A stretch of 64,000 bases of DNA from Bugulina stolonifera (taxonomy: Eukaryota; Bryozoa; Gymnolaemata; Cheilostomatida; Bugulidae), in NCBI GenBank assembly GCA_935421135.1, contig OW285189.1:992001-1056000 (forward strand), read 5' to 3'. Numbering within the stretch: position 1 is the stretch's first letter; the number at the start of each line of letters is the position of its first letter. Positions 22,514 through 33,085 of this stretch are shown here, piece by piece. A program made the position numbers and the translations under genes. Below the pieces are notes generated by a model. The model ran no database searches. It was not told the origin of the DNA and saw nothing but the letters and a program-made list of their open reading frames with translations.

Positions 22514-22779
22514 GATATAAAAAATATAAACCCAAATTTTATAAATATAATAGACAAACGCCTCTAACTACCTACTGTATTTATTGTTGCATAAATTGTA
22601 CCTGTAATACAAGAAGAAGAGCCACCAATATTTGACAACAAATTGCTTACTTCATTATTCAGATATTTTTTCAAGAATTGAGAGAAGCACGTCTACTAAA
22701 CTGCAACAGTCTACACCAGGTTTCTATAATATGAAGGGAATATGATTAGCAGTGGAGAGATTCTAGTCTGAATTAGGTA

Positions 22780-22785
22780 TTTATT
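22780..22785 (-). terminator. Poly(A) signal candidate of STK16
   Basis: AATAAA on the minus strand, just beyond the far end of the 31-bp array. If used, the array is transcribed as STK16 3' UTR. Confidence 0.45.
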
Positions 22786-22789
22786 GATT

Positions 22790-23310
22790 TCTACTATGTT
22801 CTCTACATGGTGTCGTACGCTATACTCTGTTCTCTAGATAGTGTTGTGTGCTATACTGTGTTCTCTACATGGTGTCGCACGCTATACTCTGTTCTCTAGA
22901 TAGTGTTGTGTGCTATACTCTGTTCTCTAGATAGTGTTGGGTGCTATACTCGATTCTCTAGATAGTGCCGTATGCTATACTCTGTTCTCTAGATAGTGTT
23001 GTGTGCTATACTCTGTTCTCTAGATAGTGTTAGGTGCTATACTCTGTTCTCTAGATGGTGTTGTGTGCTATACTCTGTTCTCTAAATAGTGCCGCATGCT
23101 ATACTCTGTTCTCTAGATAGTGTCGCGTGCTATACTCTGTTCTCTAGATAGTGTTGTGTGCTATACTCTGTTCTCTAGATAGTGTTGTGTGCTATACTCT
23201 GTTCTCTAGATAGTGTTGTGTGCTATACTCTGTTCTCTAGATAGTGTTGTGTGCTATACTCTGTTCTCTAGATAGTGTTGGGTGTTATACTCTGTTCTCT
23301 AGATGGTGTT
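22790..23310. repeat. 31-bp minisatellite overlapping the STK16 stop codon
   Basis: About 17 copies of a 31-bp unit (ctctgttctctagatagtgt followed by tgtgtgctata). The last copy (about 23284-23315) encodes the final STK16 residues HHLENRV and the TAA stop on the minus strand. The remaining units lie downstream in the presumed 3' UTR. Confidence 0.92.
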
Positions 23311-26300
23311 GTATGGCTTCCAGCCTATTACCAACTACATCAATTGAAGGACGGCTCTCGGGCTGTAGAACTATCATAGACTTGATTAGCTCAACCAACC
23401 TGTATGAATATCTACAATACAATGCAATATGCACTTCATTTACTATATAACATACATGTACCTATCAGCCTCAACCTAATGACTATCAGCCTCAACCTAA
23501 TGACTGGCAGGACCATATTACTAGTAGGAAGATATGATCAACTTTCTATTCTTCAACTCCACTACATGCTCAGTTGGTTTCAATACCAAATGGACCATAT
23601 TTATACAGATAGAATGATGTAAACATGAGCAAACCGGCAGGCAGATCAGAATCACTTTATATATTTATTTACCAATTCGAGTTTAAAGAAACCAAACCAA
23701 GCTAAATAAAACAGTATTCTATCAAATGAGTAAAACTACACTACCATTATCAATGAGCTCTAGGGATCATGTTATAACTGTTAAGGTGCAAACACACGGG
23801 AGCGTTTTGGGGCGAATTTGACGCTCGTGAATCGCCAGAGTACCAACGCTCGAGCTCAGCCAGCCGAGGTATTGAGACGATTCGCTCTGCGCTGATTGGC
23901 TGATGAACGGAGTTAGTAAACATAAACACGTGGCTTATAACGTAGTAAATGCATACTGGAACGTCATTGGCCAAGTAGCGAATCGCCGGGCTCTTTGTTC
24001 GCCCCATGTGTTTCTCATGGGCGTAGTGGTTGATGCTTGCTCAGAAAACGCTCGCCCCAAAATGCTCACGTGTGTTTGCACCTTTATATAGAGTCCTAGA
24101 GATAAATGGCGTGAGAGTGTGAAGACAAGTCCAACTAACATTAGAATACTTATACTAGGAGTAGCTGAAGATGGAAATAAAGCTTTTGGTTACAGGGATT
24201 GGGGCTACATGGTCTCTAGTGCAGGTATTCTAATGTTAGTCATTTTAGTTAGAGTTGTTTTCTTTTAACTCTCAGGTCGCGCTCATGTCTTTTACCACAA
24301 CAGCTGATTTGCCTATCTAAGATAAGACAACTTCAAATTAGATGTGCTTACTTGAGTTGATCAGGGTATTCCACATTGCCTCCTGTGGCAGCTAGTGCTA
24401 TGCTACCACCTTTAACATATACATCATCAAAAGGTCCTTGGAGATATACACAAGCATAGATTAGACATCCAAGTGACTGCAACAATAATGGCAAAAGTTA
24501 TATTATTTCCACCAATAGTTCAGTCCACATCATTTTACTTGGAGTCCCAATGATTTGCCAAGCTATAAATTAATTAGCGTACAGACTTGTATTCTCATCT
24601 GTGCTAACTATTCTCACCCATATATCAGTAGTCTCTGTTATTACATCATCTGTTTGAACATTAAAAAGCTCAGGTGCACGGTAGGGCATAGTACATCGCT
24701 CAGCAGCATCATCTTGCAGGCGTTGCCCTTCCCGAGAGCTCTTAGCGTGGAACACAGCTCTATCTACAGATCCTAAGTCCATCAACACAGCGCCCCCTTC
24801 GTCTGTGAGCAGCACATTTGCTGGTTTAATATCCCTGTAAGATCAACACAATATTATAGATAATAGAAGATACACGACGATAAGACTGCGTATGATGCAT
24901 GTGAGCCAATGTTGGACTTGTGGAGTGTATATATACTACTAACCTGTGAGCTGACCTTGGACTTGTTGAATGTATATATACTACTAGGTGTCTTCGCGAC
25001 CAAAACTTCAAACCCAGGCCGATTCACAGAAATATTTTCCGGCATACATTCGTCACAGAGTCGCGAACACACTGGCGTAGGCCAAAAGCAAAATCCTCGT
25101 TTTCGCGCGAAGAAGTCAGGTGTGGCGATGAGCTAGGGATGGTTTCGTCCAGCCAAGCAAAATCCCAGGCCAATAGCCCTTCTGGCCTAGGTCGGACGGC
25201 CATCTTGTGATTTTTATTTTCAACCCGGGTCCGTCCAAGAGGTCACGAAGACACCTACTAACCTGTTCGCTGACCTTGGACTTGTTGAGTGTGTATAAAC
25301 TACTAAACTGAGAGCTGACCTTGGACTTGTTGAGTGTATATACACTACTAACCTGTGAGCTGACCTTGGACTTGTGGGGTGTATAATATACTACTAACCT
25401 GTGAGCCAACCTTGGACTTGTGGAGTGTAGAGCTTTTATTGCAGCACAAATGTCGCTGAGAATGGCTAATAGATCAAGCTGACTTAAATGCTGTCCCAAG
25501 TCAATACGATCTTGCAATGTCCCATGCTAAATATAGATATAGGCTATATATAGTAATATACATTGTATATAATATGCTAAATATAGATATAGGCTGTAGT
25601 AATATAATATGCTAAATATAAATATAGGCTATTATAGTAATGTAATATGCTAAATATACATGTATATATAGGCTACAGCAACATAATATGCTAATACAGA
25701 GATATAGGCTGTAGTAATATAATATTATGCTAAATATAGATATACGCTATATATGTATATAGTATATAGTATATAATATATGTATAGATATACATATATG
25801 ATACAGCAATATAATATGCTAAATACAGATATACAAATGTAGGCTGTAGCAATATAACATGCTAAATATAGATATAGGCTGTAGTAATATAATATGCTAA
25901 ATATAGTATAGGCTATAGTAATATAATATACATGTATTATACTAAATATATAGTATAAGCTACTGAACAGTAATATAATATTATATGCTAAATATACAAT
26001 GTACATGAAGATAATACATGATGATACATGTAATAAATATGCTGCAGAAATGTTTCACATTCTTCGAACTAATTTCATACAACATAACGTTGATGAATAG
26101 ACTCAACGTAGAAAGAACCGAATGGTCCAAACTCACCATGTTTTCTGTGAAGCAAACGCCTAACTAGAGTTTGCTAAAAAGGTATGTAGAAACATAAACA
26201 CCAACACTTTAGAAATGGTATCTTGGCACTTACTGAATAAAATGGCATAAGTATCAGAATTCTGCTAACAATACTAGAAGCTGGGTTTCTAGCGGCAACC

Positions 26301-27887
26301 ACTGCACTGCCCTCTAGAGGTATTATATTAGGATGATCTCGAAATTGCTTCATATATTCAATCTCCTTCAGAAAGTTTGCTTCATCTTCCTGAGAGTGGC
26401 AGAGAATGCGCTTTAAAGCATACGGTTTGTGAGTGTGTGAATGTGTTACTAGATCCACATAGCTGAATCCACTGCAAGTACATGTACAATAAAAACATTG
26501 GAGTTGACAGCTACAATATAATTAAATAAGTAATGCCATAAGGACTTTATACATTACTGGCTAAAGAAGCCTGGATTGTGGGCCCACCACGAAGATCAGC
26601 ATATATTGCTTAACTTCCATTGGGGAGCACTCACATTCATCTAGCAGATTAGGGTTTCCCATGAACTATTGGGAGTAATCTAATCCTGTAAGAATATATT
26701 ATAAAAGCCAATAATCACAAGTAGAAGAATCCAAATAATACGATAGAATATTTCAAAAAGATTTGCATGCCTTAAATTTCGATCATTACGGTTACCATTC
26801 TACACGTATTTATAGGTAGAATACATTTAGACAAATTTTTAGTACGCATTAACTCAATAATAAAGAAGGTGCCCCAGGCTCAGAGTTCCATTGCTGGCAA
26901 CCTTTAACTGGAAATCAACCACTGCTGGCTTGTTACTGCACCAAAATGCTTTATTGTGGGCTTTTTACCGTAACTACTATGTCAAGTCTCGGGGCATAAC
27001 TCCCAGCAACCATGAAGTTCCTCTCCTGCACTTTTTACCTTGGCTTCCCAGCTGGTCAAAGGTGTGACAAAAGAGATTGGAACCTTACGGGTGAATGGTT
27101 GGCCCAAATTAGCCATCCTACTGAGTCTATTAACAAAGGAGATGATACCCAACAAGATGGTATATAAGCCTATAGGCTCAATTCTGGCTAGTGCGGGTAT
27201 AACAAACCCCAAGAATAACCTTCTTCTAGTTAATTGTTACAATAGTCCTATCATCCTATATACGAGTTTACATGTAGGCATGCAGTGGAGAAGCTACATA
27301 CTACATAGATCCGTAAGAGTCAGTATCATTAGAGTATCTGGAGAATCAGTATCGAGTATGAATATTCAATAAAGAAGATATTACTTAAATCTTTTCCTTG
27401 TTGTGATAGAATATTTTTTATTCTGATTTTACTTAAACTTCATACTAGCCACCAATTAATGCCATATGTAATATTGTTAATAAATTCAAATATAATATAA
27501 TTATTATTATAATAATAAATAATTTCATTGTAGCACACTGCTAGTAATGAGGCGTTCAACTTGCACAATTATGTGATAATAGAATGTTCTATCAACGATG
27601 AGTGAGTAATATATATATTTATATTATAATATTATTATTATTATAGTTATATTATAATTATTATTTATAATTATTTTATTGTCATAAATGATACATTAAT
27701 ATGATAGGACAGGTGTCATGTATAATTATGTTGCATTAAGGAGAAGCATATAACATAACCAACAACAGAATATCAAACTATTTCAAGTATTTGTGTGGCT
27801 TTACTCTTACCCTTCACCAAGCCTAGATTTAAGATTGTAAGTTTGATCTTCAATGGTAACTGATTCTTTCCCACATAGACATCCCAT
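23285..27887 (-). CDS. STK16: STK16, membrane-anchored Ser/Thr kinase (NAK family)
   Basis: Six exons: 27811-27887, 26234-26471, 25399-25526, 24618-24834, 24352-24476, 23285-23411 (912 nt, 303 residues; mammalian STK16 is about 305). The N-terminus MGCLCGK has Gly2 and Cys3/Cys5, the pattern for N-myristoylation plus palmitoylation, which places STK16 on Golgi and other membranes. Kinase motifs: glycine loop GEGGFSYV (24-31), Lys46 in YALKRILCH, HRDIKPAN with Asp149, MDLGS replacing DFG (Asp167; DLG is typical of STK16), YRAPELFNVQ, and W-SLGCLIYACVYLQGPFDD. The last exon reads YSYRLVELIKSM and QPESRPSID. All catalytic residues are present. Exon 3 is flanked on both sides by minisatellites copying its splice sites, and the stop codon lies in a third array. 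The first intron is 1.3 kb. It converges with the TPR gene. Confidence 0.95.
23781..24085. mobile_element. PIF/Harbinger-like MITE
   Basis: Ends AGGTGCAAACACACGGGAGC and, inverted, AGGTGCAAACACACGTGAGC, flanked by the trinucleotide TTA on both sides, as expected of PIF/Harbinger. It lies in the last intron of STK16. No transposase. Confidence 0.75.
24120..24268. mobile_element. Short TIR element related to 9532-9809
   Basis: Ends gaagacaagtccaactaacattagaatac and, inverted, gtattctaatgttagtc with ttagagttgttttc further out. It shares its terminus with the element at 9532. Confidence 0.45.
24905..25435. repeat. ~43-bp minisatellite copying the 5' splice site of STK16 exon 3
   Basis: On the minus strand the end of exon 3 reads CCAAGGTTGGCTCACAG|GTTAGTAG (25399/25398). 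The same motif, as AAGTCCAAGGTCAGCTCACA then GGTTAGTAGT, recurs several times downstream (around 25350, 25305, 25265, 24960, 24915). The array is split by a MITE at 24987-25255. Confidence 0.9.
24987..25255. mobile_element. MITE with GGTGTCTTCG ends (5-bp TSD)
   Basis: Ends GGTGTCTTCGCGACC and, inverted, GGTGTCTTCGTGACC, flanked by TACTA at 24982-24986 and 25256-25260. It is inserted in the STK16 minisatellite. A partial related copy is at 57051-57231 and a more distant one at 9595-9690. Confidence 0.8.
25527..26010. repeat. ~36-bp AT-rich minisatellite copying the 3' splice site of STK16 exon 3
   Basis: On the minus strand the acceptor reads CTATATTTAG|CATGGG. The array consists of about ten copies of a unit that again contains CTATATTTAGCATA (plus strand: tatgctaaatatagatatag). 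The first unit is the acceptor itself. Confidence 0.9.
26472..27810 (-). other. STK16 intron 1, no element recognised
   Basis: AT-rich. A minus-strand frame at 26982-27212 (76 codons) shows no recognisable domain and may be an old repeat. AT palindromic stretches lie at 27490-27520 and 27610-27680. Confidence 0.5.
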
Positions 27888-28476
27888 GGCTTTGATAGCT
27901 AAATTCATGTCATCTAATTTGGCACATGGTATTTTTTGTTTAGAGAGACCAAAATTGCAATGTATATAAAATATAGCAGAACTTCTCCTATTATTACTGT
28001 ACAATTTAACAATATTTTAATTTTCTTGTTGAAAAGAATATATTATTTTATTACAGCAATATAGTGTGCGGACCAAAGAGTATCTGCTGGACATTTGGGG
28101 AGGGCTGCTTCTATTTGCCCTTATTTGAAGGAACCGGATGTTCAACAATTGTTTCCGCTTAGGCAAGTCTGTCGATAGACGAATCTAAGTTACTAGATAT
28201 AACTTTGGCTTATCTTACATTTACATTTACATTTATTGGGTTTTCTAAAAGTTTACAGATAACATTATTTTGTTAAAGGTAACTTGTTGACCACAAAAAG
28301 AATATATATGTATTATATACAACTCATAGGAGAGAATAAATAAATAAACAAAGAGAACAAAAAAAAACAAAAAAGGAGGCAAATATCATTGCTTATGACT
28401 CTTGTCTTGGCTACGTTCCTAGGTTCTTGGTTAGGGGAAAAGAGAAACTATCAGAGTTGCAGGTCTTTTTCGTTAA
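27888..28476. other. STK16 upstream region and left flank of LTR element 1
   Basis: Contains the presumed STK16 5' UTR/promoter. The last 80 bp (from about 28399) match the dispersed repeat at 13721-13790. Confidence 0.5.
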
Positions 28477-28481
28477 TCCGC

Positions 28482-28715
28482 TGTTGTATTATGTAATATA
28501 TATTTACCTGTAGTAAGTTTATCAAATCTAGGGAACCTACGGCTGGCCAGCCTAACTACTTTCTAGTTAAAAGTCAAGATCGTTTTTGGTCATTTAGTGT
28601 TCATCAAGATGGTTGTCCAATGCGCACTCAAGATGGCGACTCCAGTGGTGCGATATAGTGAGAGCGCAATTCCAGTGTAAAATAAGATAACTCCCAAATA
28701 TAACTAACTGCAACA
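28482..28715 (-). repeat. 3' LTR of element 1
   Basis: 234 bp, identical to 32826-33059. Confidence 0.95.
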
Positions 28716-28859
28716 TCCCCCTTTCTCCCGAGAGTGAATGTAGAAAGCAACAAAATAGTATTTAGAGAACAGAACAACTAATGTGGAGATGCAACTAGCA
28801 ACCCGCTAGATCATCTCAATACAGCACAGACTATTTACAGTTGAGATGCCTAGCTACAA

Positions 28860-31800
28860 CTAGTGCATCTCAAAGTCAGCAAACCGCTTGGGCAGTGTAC
28901 CGCGGTTGCCCCTCACACTTCTCCTCGGCGTAACAGTAGTTGGGCCACGGTCGATGTCCTGCAGTCTAGGCTGAATGGGCCTATCAGGAGTAGTCTGCAC
29001 CATATCATCCGTAGCACTACCGCCGGGCTTCAGCTGTGTCCTTGTCCTACGTAAGTGATTTGAACCGGTATCCACAAGGTAAGACCTTGGTTGCTCTGTC
29101 TCTCTCATTACCCTTGCTGGCGTCCATACGGGATCATTGTCTGTCCTCACTAGAACATCGTCGCCTGTCATCAGCGGTTGTAGCTCCTTAGCTCGCCTAT
29201 CATATGCATCTTTCTGAGCAGCTTGTCGATCTGTTAGGCGCTTGAATGCCTCAGGGATGACTGGTCGCAACATCTCCTCAGTACACGGCAGAAGCCCTCT
29301 GATACATCTATTGAATAACATCTCTGAAGGGCTGAAAGGCAAGCCTATCACTGGTGTCTGCCTGTACGCAAGTAATGACTGGTAGATGTCAGAACCCTCT
29401 TCAGCAGCCTTCTTCAAGAACTGTTTTACCGTCTGTACATATCTTTCTGCCATACCATTGGACTGGTGATAGTGTGGTGTTGAAGTGATGATGTTAAAAT
29501 TCCATTCCTTCGCAAATTGTTTCATAGCTCCACTGCCAAACGGCATGTTGTCTGCAATCACATCCATTGGTATACCATGCACCGCGAATATTGATTTGAG
29601 TGCCATGATAACATCATTTGCTGTCTTGCCTTTCATCAGTCTCAGTTCTGGGTAGTGAGAATAGAAATCCACCACCACCAAGTAGCTACGGCTTTGAAAC
29701 TCTAGCACATCCATACCAACCTTGAGCCACGGCAGTTTAGGGACTTCATGCGGTAGTAGCGGCATCTTTTGTTGCTTGTTGGCAAACTTGAGGCATGTAG
29801 AACAGGAACCAATCAGTTGTCTAATCTCCTGTATCATACCCGGCCAGAACATGCTCTGCTTCGCCCTCTCAATACACTTATCCATGCCTAGATGGCCTTT
29901 GTGAAGTTGTTTCATATAGTCTCCTCGTAGCAAACCCGGGATAATCACTTGTTCACCCTTGTATATCAGACCATCACGGATGTAAAGTTCGTCACGACAG
30001 TTCCAAAATGGCTGTATTGACACAGGGGCTTCTTTTTTATTGCTCCAGAACCATCCATCCAGAATAGCACTCTTCAGCTGCTTCATAGCTGCATCCTGGT
30101 CATATTCAGCATCTAGAAGTTGCTTAGCGGATTCTTCCAGTTGTATGCAGTGGATCATTACCACCTCGTCCTCCAAATTCTCTTGGGTATTCGGCAAGTA
30201 TGCCCTTGACAATGTGTCAGCAAGATAAAGGTACTTGCCTGGTACATACTTAATCTCCTCGATACAATACTTCTGTAATCGAATCAGTAGCCTCTGAAGT
30301 CTGGGTGACGCCTTCCAGAGTGGTTTGTTCACTATTGAAACTAGTGGCTGATGGTCCGTCTGCACATTAATGTCACGACCATATGTGTAGGTATGGAACT
30401 TTTCACACCCATAAACTATGGCCAACAGCTCCTTATCAATCTGAGGGTATCTTTGTTCCGTCTCCGTGAGGGCTCTAGACCCATAGGCTACTGGCTGACC
30501 GTCTTGGAGAAGTACAGCACCAAGGCCTCCTTGTGAAGCGTCGGTTTGAAGGACAATGTCTTTCTTTACATCGAAGTACTTGAGAACAGGCTTACTCATC
30601 AATATCTGCTTTATACAGCGCATAGCTTCATCCTGCTCCGCTCCCCAGTTCCAGACTGAATCAGCTTTCAGTAGGTCTCTGATCGGTTGTGTGATTTGTG
30701 ATATATTAGGAATATAGCTCCTTAAGAAGTTGAGAGATCCCATGAGTCGTTGTATCCCTTCCTTGTCATCGGGATTGGGCATTTCTTCTATTGCTCTGAC
30801 TTTATCTGGATCTGGTTTCAGACCGTCTTTCGACACTATGTGGCCTAGATAGTTGACCTCAGATCTGTTGTGCTGTATTTTCTCCTTGTTGAATTTGACA
30901 TTGTTTTCACGGGCTCGTTGAAGCAGTCGTCTTAATTTTTTGTCATGATCTTCTTGGTCTTTGCCTGCTATGATCAGGTCATCAAAATAAATGCTGACAT
31001 CCAGGTCACCAAAAACTGCCTCGACTCGCTTCTCAAAGACCTCGGCACTTGAGTTTACCCCAAAGGGTAATCTGGAGAAGCAATACCTTCCGAAGGGTGT
31101 ATTGAAGGTAGTCAACAGTTGAGATGGGCGATCCAGAGGCACATGCCAATAGCCACTTTTCATGTCCACAATAGTGAAGACCGACATACCACTGAATTTG
31201 AAAGAGATGTCTTCTAGCGTTGGTATGTGGTGATGCTCTCTTAGTATTGCTTTGTTCAACTCTTTTGGGTCTAGACAGATGCGTATGCTTCCATCGCGTT
31301 TCTCAACGACGACCATGCTGTTCACCCATTCAGTAGGTTGATCTATTTTTTGAATAATGCCATTGCTTTCCATTTTTTCCAGTTCCTCCTTGACTTTATC
31401 AATCATGCTAATAGGTATGCTCCGAGCTCTGTTGATCACCGGTTTTACATCTGGATTAGTTCTTATGGTATGTTCCTTCTCAAAACATCCTATGCCTTCA
31501 AAGCAGTCCGCAAACTCTTCTAGAATAGCTTGGTTGTTAATGTTATCAACCCTTTTTATAATGCCAAGCCGAACACATGCGTTGAGACCAAGAATGGGCA
31601 CGACATCACCATCGACTAACTCAAAGGTGAGCTCGTTTACAACATCAGAATCTAGCCCTAGTCTAGCCTTACCTCCATTAGGAAGCGGCTCCCCCGAATA
31701 TGTAAGAAGCCTCGCCTCACTTGGCTCTATTGCTGCACACAGCGTCTTGGCATAGTTCAATGGCAATACATTAGCCTCAGCGCCAGTGTCGATTTTAAAG

Positions 31801-32735
31801 TTTATCAGCTTGCTTTGCTTACCATGACAAACTCGATAACTCTTAAACCAGCCTCTTGGTGGCTCAGTTTCCTCTGACACCATGCCGACAAACAGGTCGC
31901 TCATACTCATCTTGCCTGTCTTATAGGAAACCGCATTCACCTCTTTTCGTGTGCATTTCTTTTTGAAGTGATTCTTACCACCGCATAGTCGACATTCCTG
32001 CCCGTACGCTGGGCACTTTCCTTTGAGGTGGTCAAAACCACAAAATTTACAATCCATTATCTTCCTTGGTGCTGGTGTGGGAGGTTTCTCCTCACTTTTA
32101 ACAGCGTAGACAGTTCGCTCACCAGCTATTTCTGCCAGTTGCACTTTGGTTACCTCTGCAGCTCTGATCATATCAATGGCACCAGTTAATGTCACCTGTC
32201 TGTCTTGTAGTAGCTTCTCCTTTAGTCTTTGTTCTTTGATGCCAAAAACACATCTAACTAAAATCATCATGTCCCTCTTCTCATCAAAGTCACATTTCGT
32301 TGCCTGTGTCTTGAGTCGTTTCACAAACATATCAATTGGTTCACCATCACCCTGAACCATAGACATGAAAACGTACCATTCATATAGTAGGTTCCTCCTC
32401 GGGTTGAAATAACCTTCAAATTTGGCCAATACGTCAGGGAGACGATTCCTGTTTTCAGCCGGGTCAGCATTCTCATTAAATTCAAACTGATCAAGGATTT
32501 CGACAGCTTCCTCACCAATACAATGCCTCAATATGGCTATTTGCCTCAACCATATGGCATTATTCGCAGCAGGAAAGTTGCCATCCTGACCTCTGGGTGC
32601 AGCATTCAGATTGATGGCAATCAAATAATTCTCAAAATTTCTCCTCCATTTCCTCCAATTTTCAGCCAGATTTCCATCCAAGCAGAGCTCAGCAGGAGGT
32701 GCCAGGCCTAGTCCCTCCATCTCCAAGACCAACAA
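28860..32735 (-). CDS. Gag-Pol polyprotein of LTR retrotransposon 1
   Basis: A single 1291-residue frame with canonical gypsy order. Gag is about 1-225. The zinc knuckle region is 229-261 (CKFC and CRLC type, two Cys clusters with His). The aspartic protease motif is IDTGAEANVLPL (DTG at about 315-317). The reverse transcriptase lies about 430-640 with SGYWHVPL, RLPFGVNSS and the catalytic SIYFDD (583-586). RNase H is about 725-845 with TDAS and LADTLSR. The integrase zinc finger is HKGHLG...CSTC (about 945-981). The DDE core has Asp1009, Asp1062 and Glu1098, with 35 residues between the last two. The usual SDNGPQF around the second Asp is altered to ADNMPFGS. Gag and Pol are fused without frameshift. 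The Met at 32735 lies 90 bp inside the 5' LTR. It belongs to the gypsy lineages without an envelope gene. Confidence 0.95.
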   Translation of the reverse strand: MLVLEMEGLGLAPPAELCLDGNLAENWRKWRRNFENYLIAINLNAAPRGQDGNFPAANNAIWLRQIAILRHCIGEEAVEILDQFEFNENADPAENRNRLPDVLAKFEGYFNPRRNLLYEWYVFMSMVQGDGEPIDMFVKRLKTQATKCDFDEKRDMMILVRCVFGIKEQRLKEKLLQDRQVTLTGAIDMIRAAEVTKVQLAEIAGERTVYAVKSEEKPPTPAPRKIMDCKFCGFDHLKGKCPAYGQECRLCGGKNHFKKKCTRKEVNAVSYKTGKMSMSDLFVGMVSEETEPPRGWFKSYRVCHGKQSKLINFKIDTGAEANVLPLNYAKTLCAAIEPSEARLLTYSGEPLPNGGKARLGLDSDVVNELTFELVDGDVVPILGLNACVRLGIIKRVDNINNQAILEEFADCFEGIGCFEKEHTIRTNPDVKPVINRARSIPISMIDKVKEELEKMESNGIIQKIDQPTEWVNSMVVVEKRDGSIRICLDPKELNKAILREHHHIPTLEDISFKFSGMSVFTIVDMKSGYWHVPLDRPSQLLTTFNTPFGRYCFSRLPFGVNSSAEVFEKRVEAVFGDLDVSIYFDDLIIAGKDQEDHDKKLRRLLQRARENNVKFNKEKIQHNRSEVNYLGHIVSKDGLKPDPDKVRAIEEMPNPDDKEGIQRLMGSLNFLRSYIPNISQITQPIRDLLKADSVWNWGAEQDEAMRCIKQILMSKPVLKYFDVKKDIVLQTDASQGGLGAVLLQDGQPVAYGSRALTETEQRYPQIDKELLAIVYGCEKFHTYTYGRDINVQTDHQPLVSIVNKPLWKASPRLQRLLIRLQKYCIEEIKYVPGKYLYLADTLSRAYLPNTQENLEDEVVMIHCIQLEESAKQLLDAEYDQDAAMKQLKSAILDGWFWSNKKEAPVSIQPFWNCRDELYIRDGLIYKGEQVIIPGLLRGDYMKQLHKGHLGMDKCIERAKQSMFWPGMIQEIRQLIGSCSTCLKFANKQQKMPLLPHEVPKLPWLKVGMDVLEFQSRSYLVVVDFYSHYPELRLMKGKTANDVIMALKSIFAVHGIPMDVIADNMPFGSGAMKQFAKEWNFNIITSTPHYHQSNGMAERYVQTVKQFLKKAAEEGSDIYQSLLAYRQTPVIGLPFSPSEMLFNRCIRGLLPCTEEMLRPVIPEAFKRLTDRQAAQKDAYDRRAKELQPLMTGDDVLVRTDNDPVWTPARVMRETEQPRSYLVDTGSNHLRRTRTQLKPGGSATDDMVQTTPDRPIQPRLQDIDRGPTTVTPRRSVRGNRGTLPKRFADFEMH

Positions 32736-32825
32736 ATCAAATCACAGAGCCAACTCATGTGGAGCACGAAAATGTCTCAGTTATTCAGGGTAGCTATTCC
32801 AGGGTTCAGACCGCAGCTGCCACCA

Positions 32826-33059
32826 TGTTGTATTATGTAATATATATTTACCTGTAGTAAGTTTATCAAATCTAGGGAACCTACGGCTGGCCAGCCTAAC
32901 TACTTTCTAGTTAAAAGTCAAGATCGTTTTTGGTCATTTAGTGTTCATCAAGATGGTTGTCCAATGCGCACTCAAGATGGCGACTCCAGTGGTGCGATAT
33001 AGTGAGAGCGCAATTCCAGTGTAAAATAAGATAACTCCCAAATATAACTAACTGCAACA
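32826..33059 (-). repeat. 5' LTR of element 1
   Basis: 234 bp, TGTTG...CAACA. Expected to contain the promoter of the element, transcribed leftwards. Confidence 0.95.
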
Positions 33060-33085
33060 TCCGCTATGATCTCACCAGTCATTTC

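Larger units (their letters stand above)
28482..33059 (-). mobile_element. LTR retrotransposon 1 (Ty3/gypsy), complete, identical LTRs
   Basis: The two LTRs of 234 bp (28482-28715 and 32826-33059) are identical as far as I can compare, begin TGTTG and end CAACA. The target duplication TCCGC flanks the element (28477-28481, 33060-33064). A primer-binding-site candidate TGGTGGCAGCTGCGG follows the 5' LTR (32811-32825, minus). A purine tract GGGAGAAAGGGGGA precedes the 3' LTR (28716-28729). One unbroken frame encodes gag-pol. Identical LTRs and an intact frame suggest a recent, possibly still active, insertion. Confidence 0.96.

Noticed and set aside
24905..26010. CRISPR-like array
   Set aside because: Units are contiguous tandem repeats without unique spacers, the context is an intron, and the genome is eukaryotic.
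26100..26175. An extra STK16 exon at about 26138-26172 (frame with QTLVRRLLHRKH)
   Set aside because: It has usable AG and GT, but joining it breaks the frame to the next exon. Direct joining of 26234 to 25526 gives PFYS-HGTLQDR, which aligns with the kinase family.
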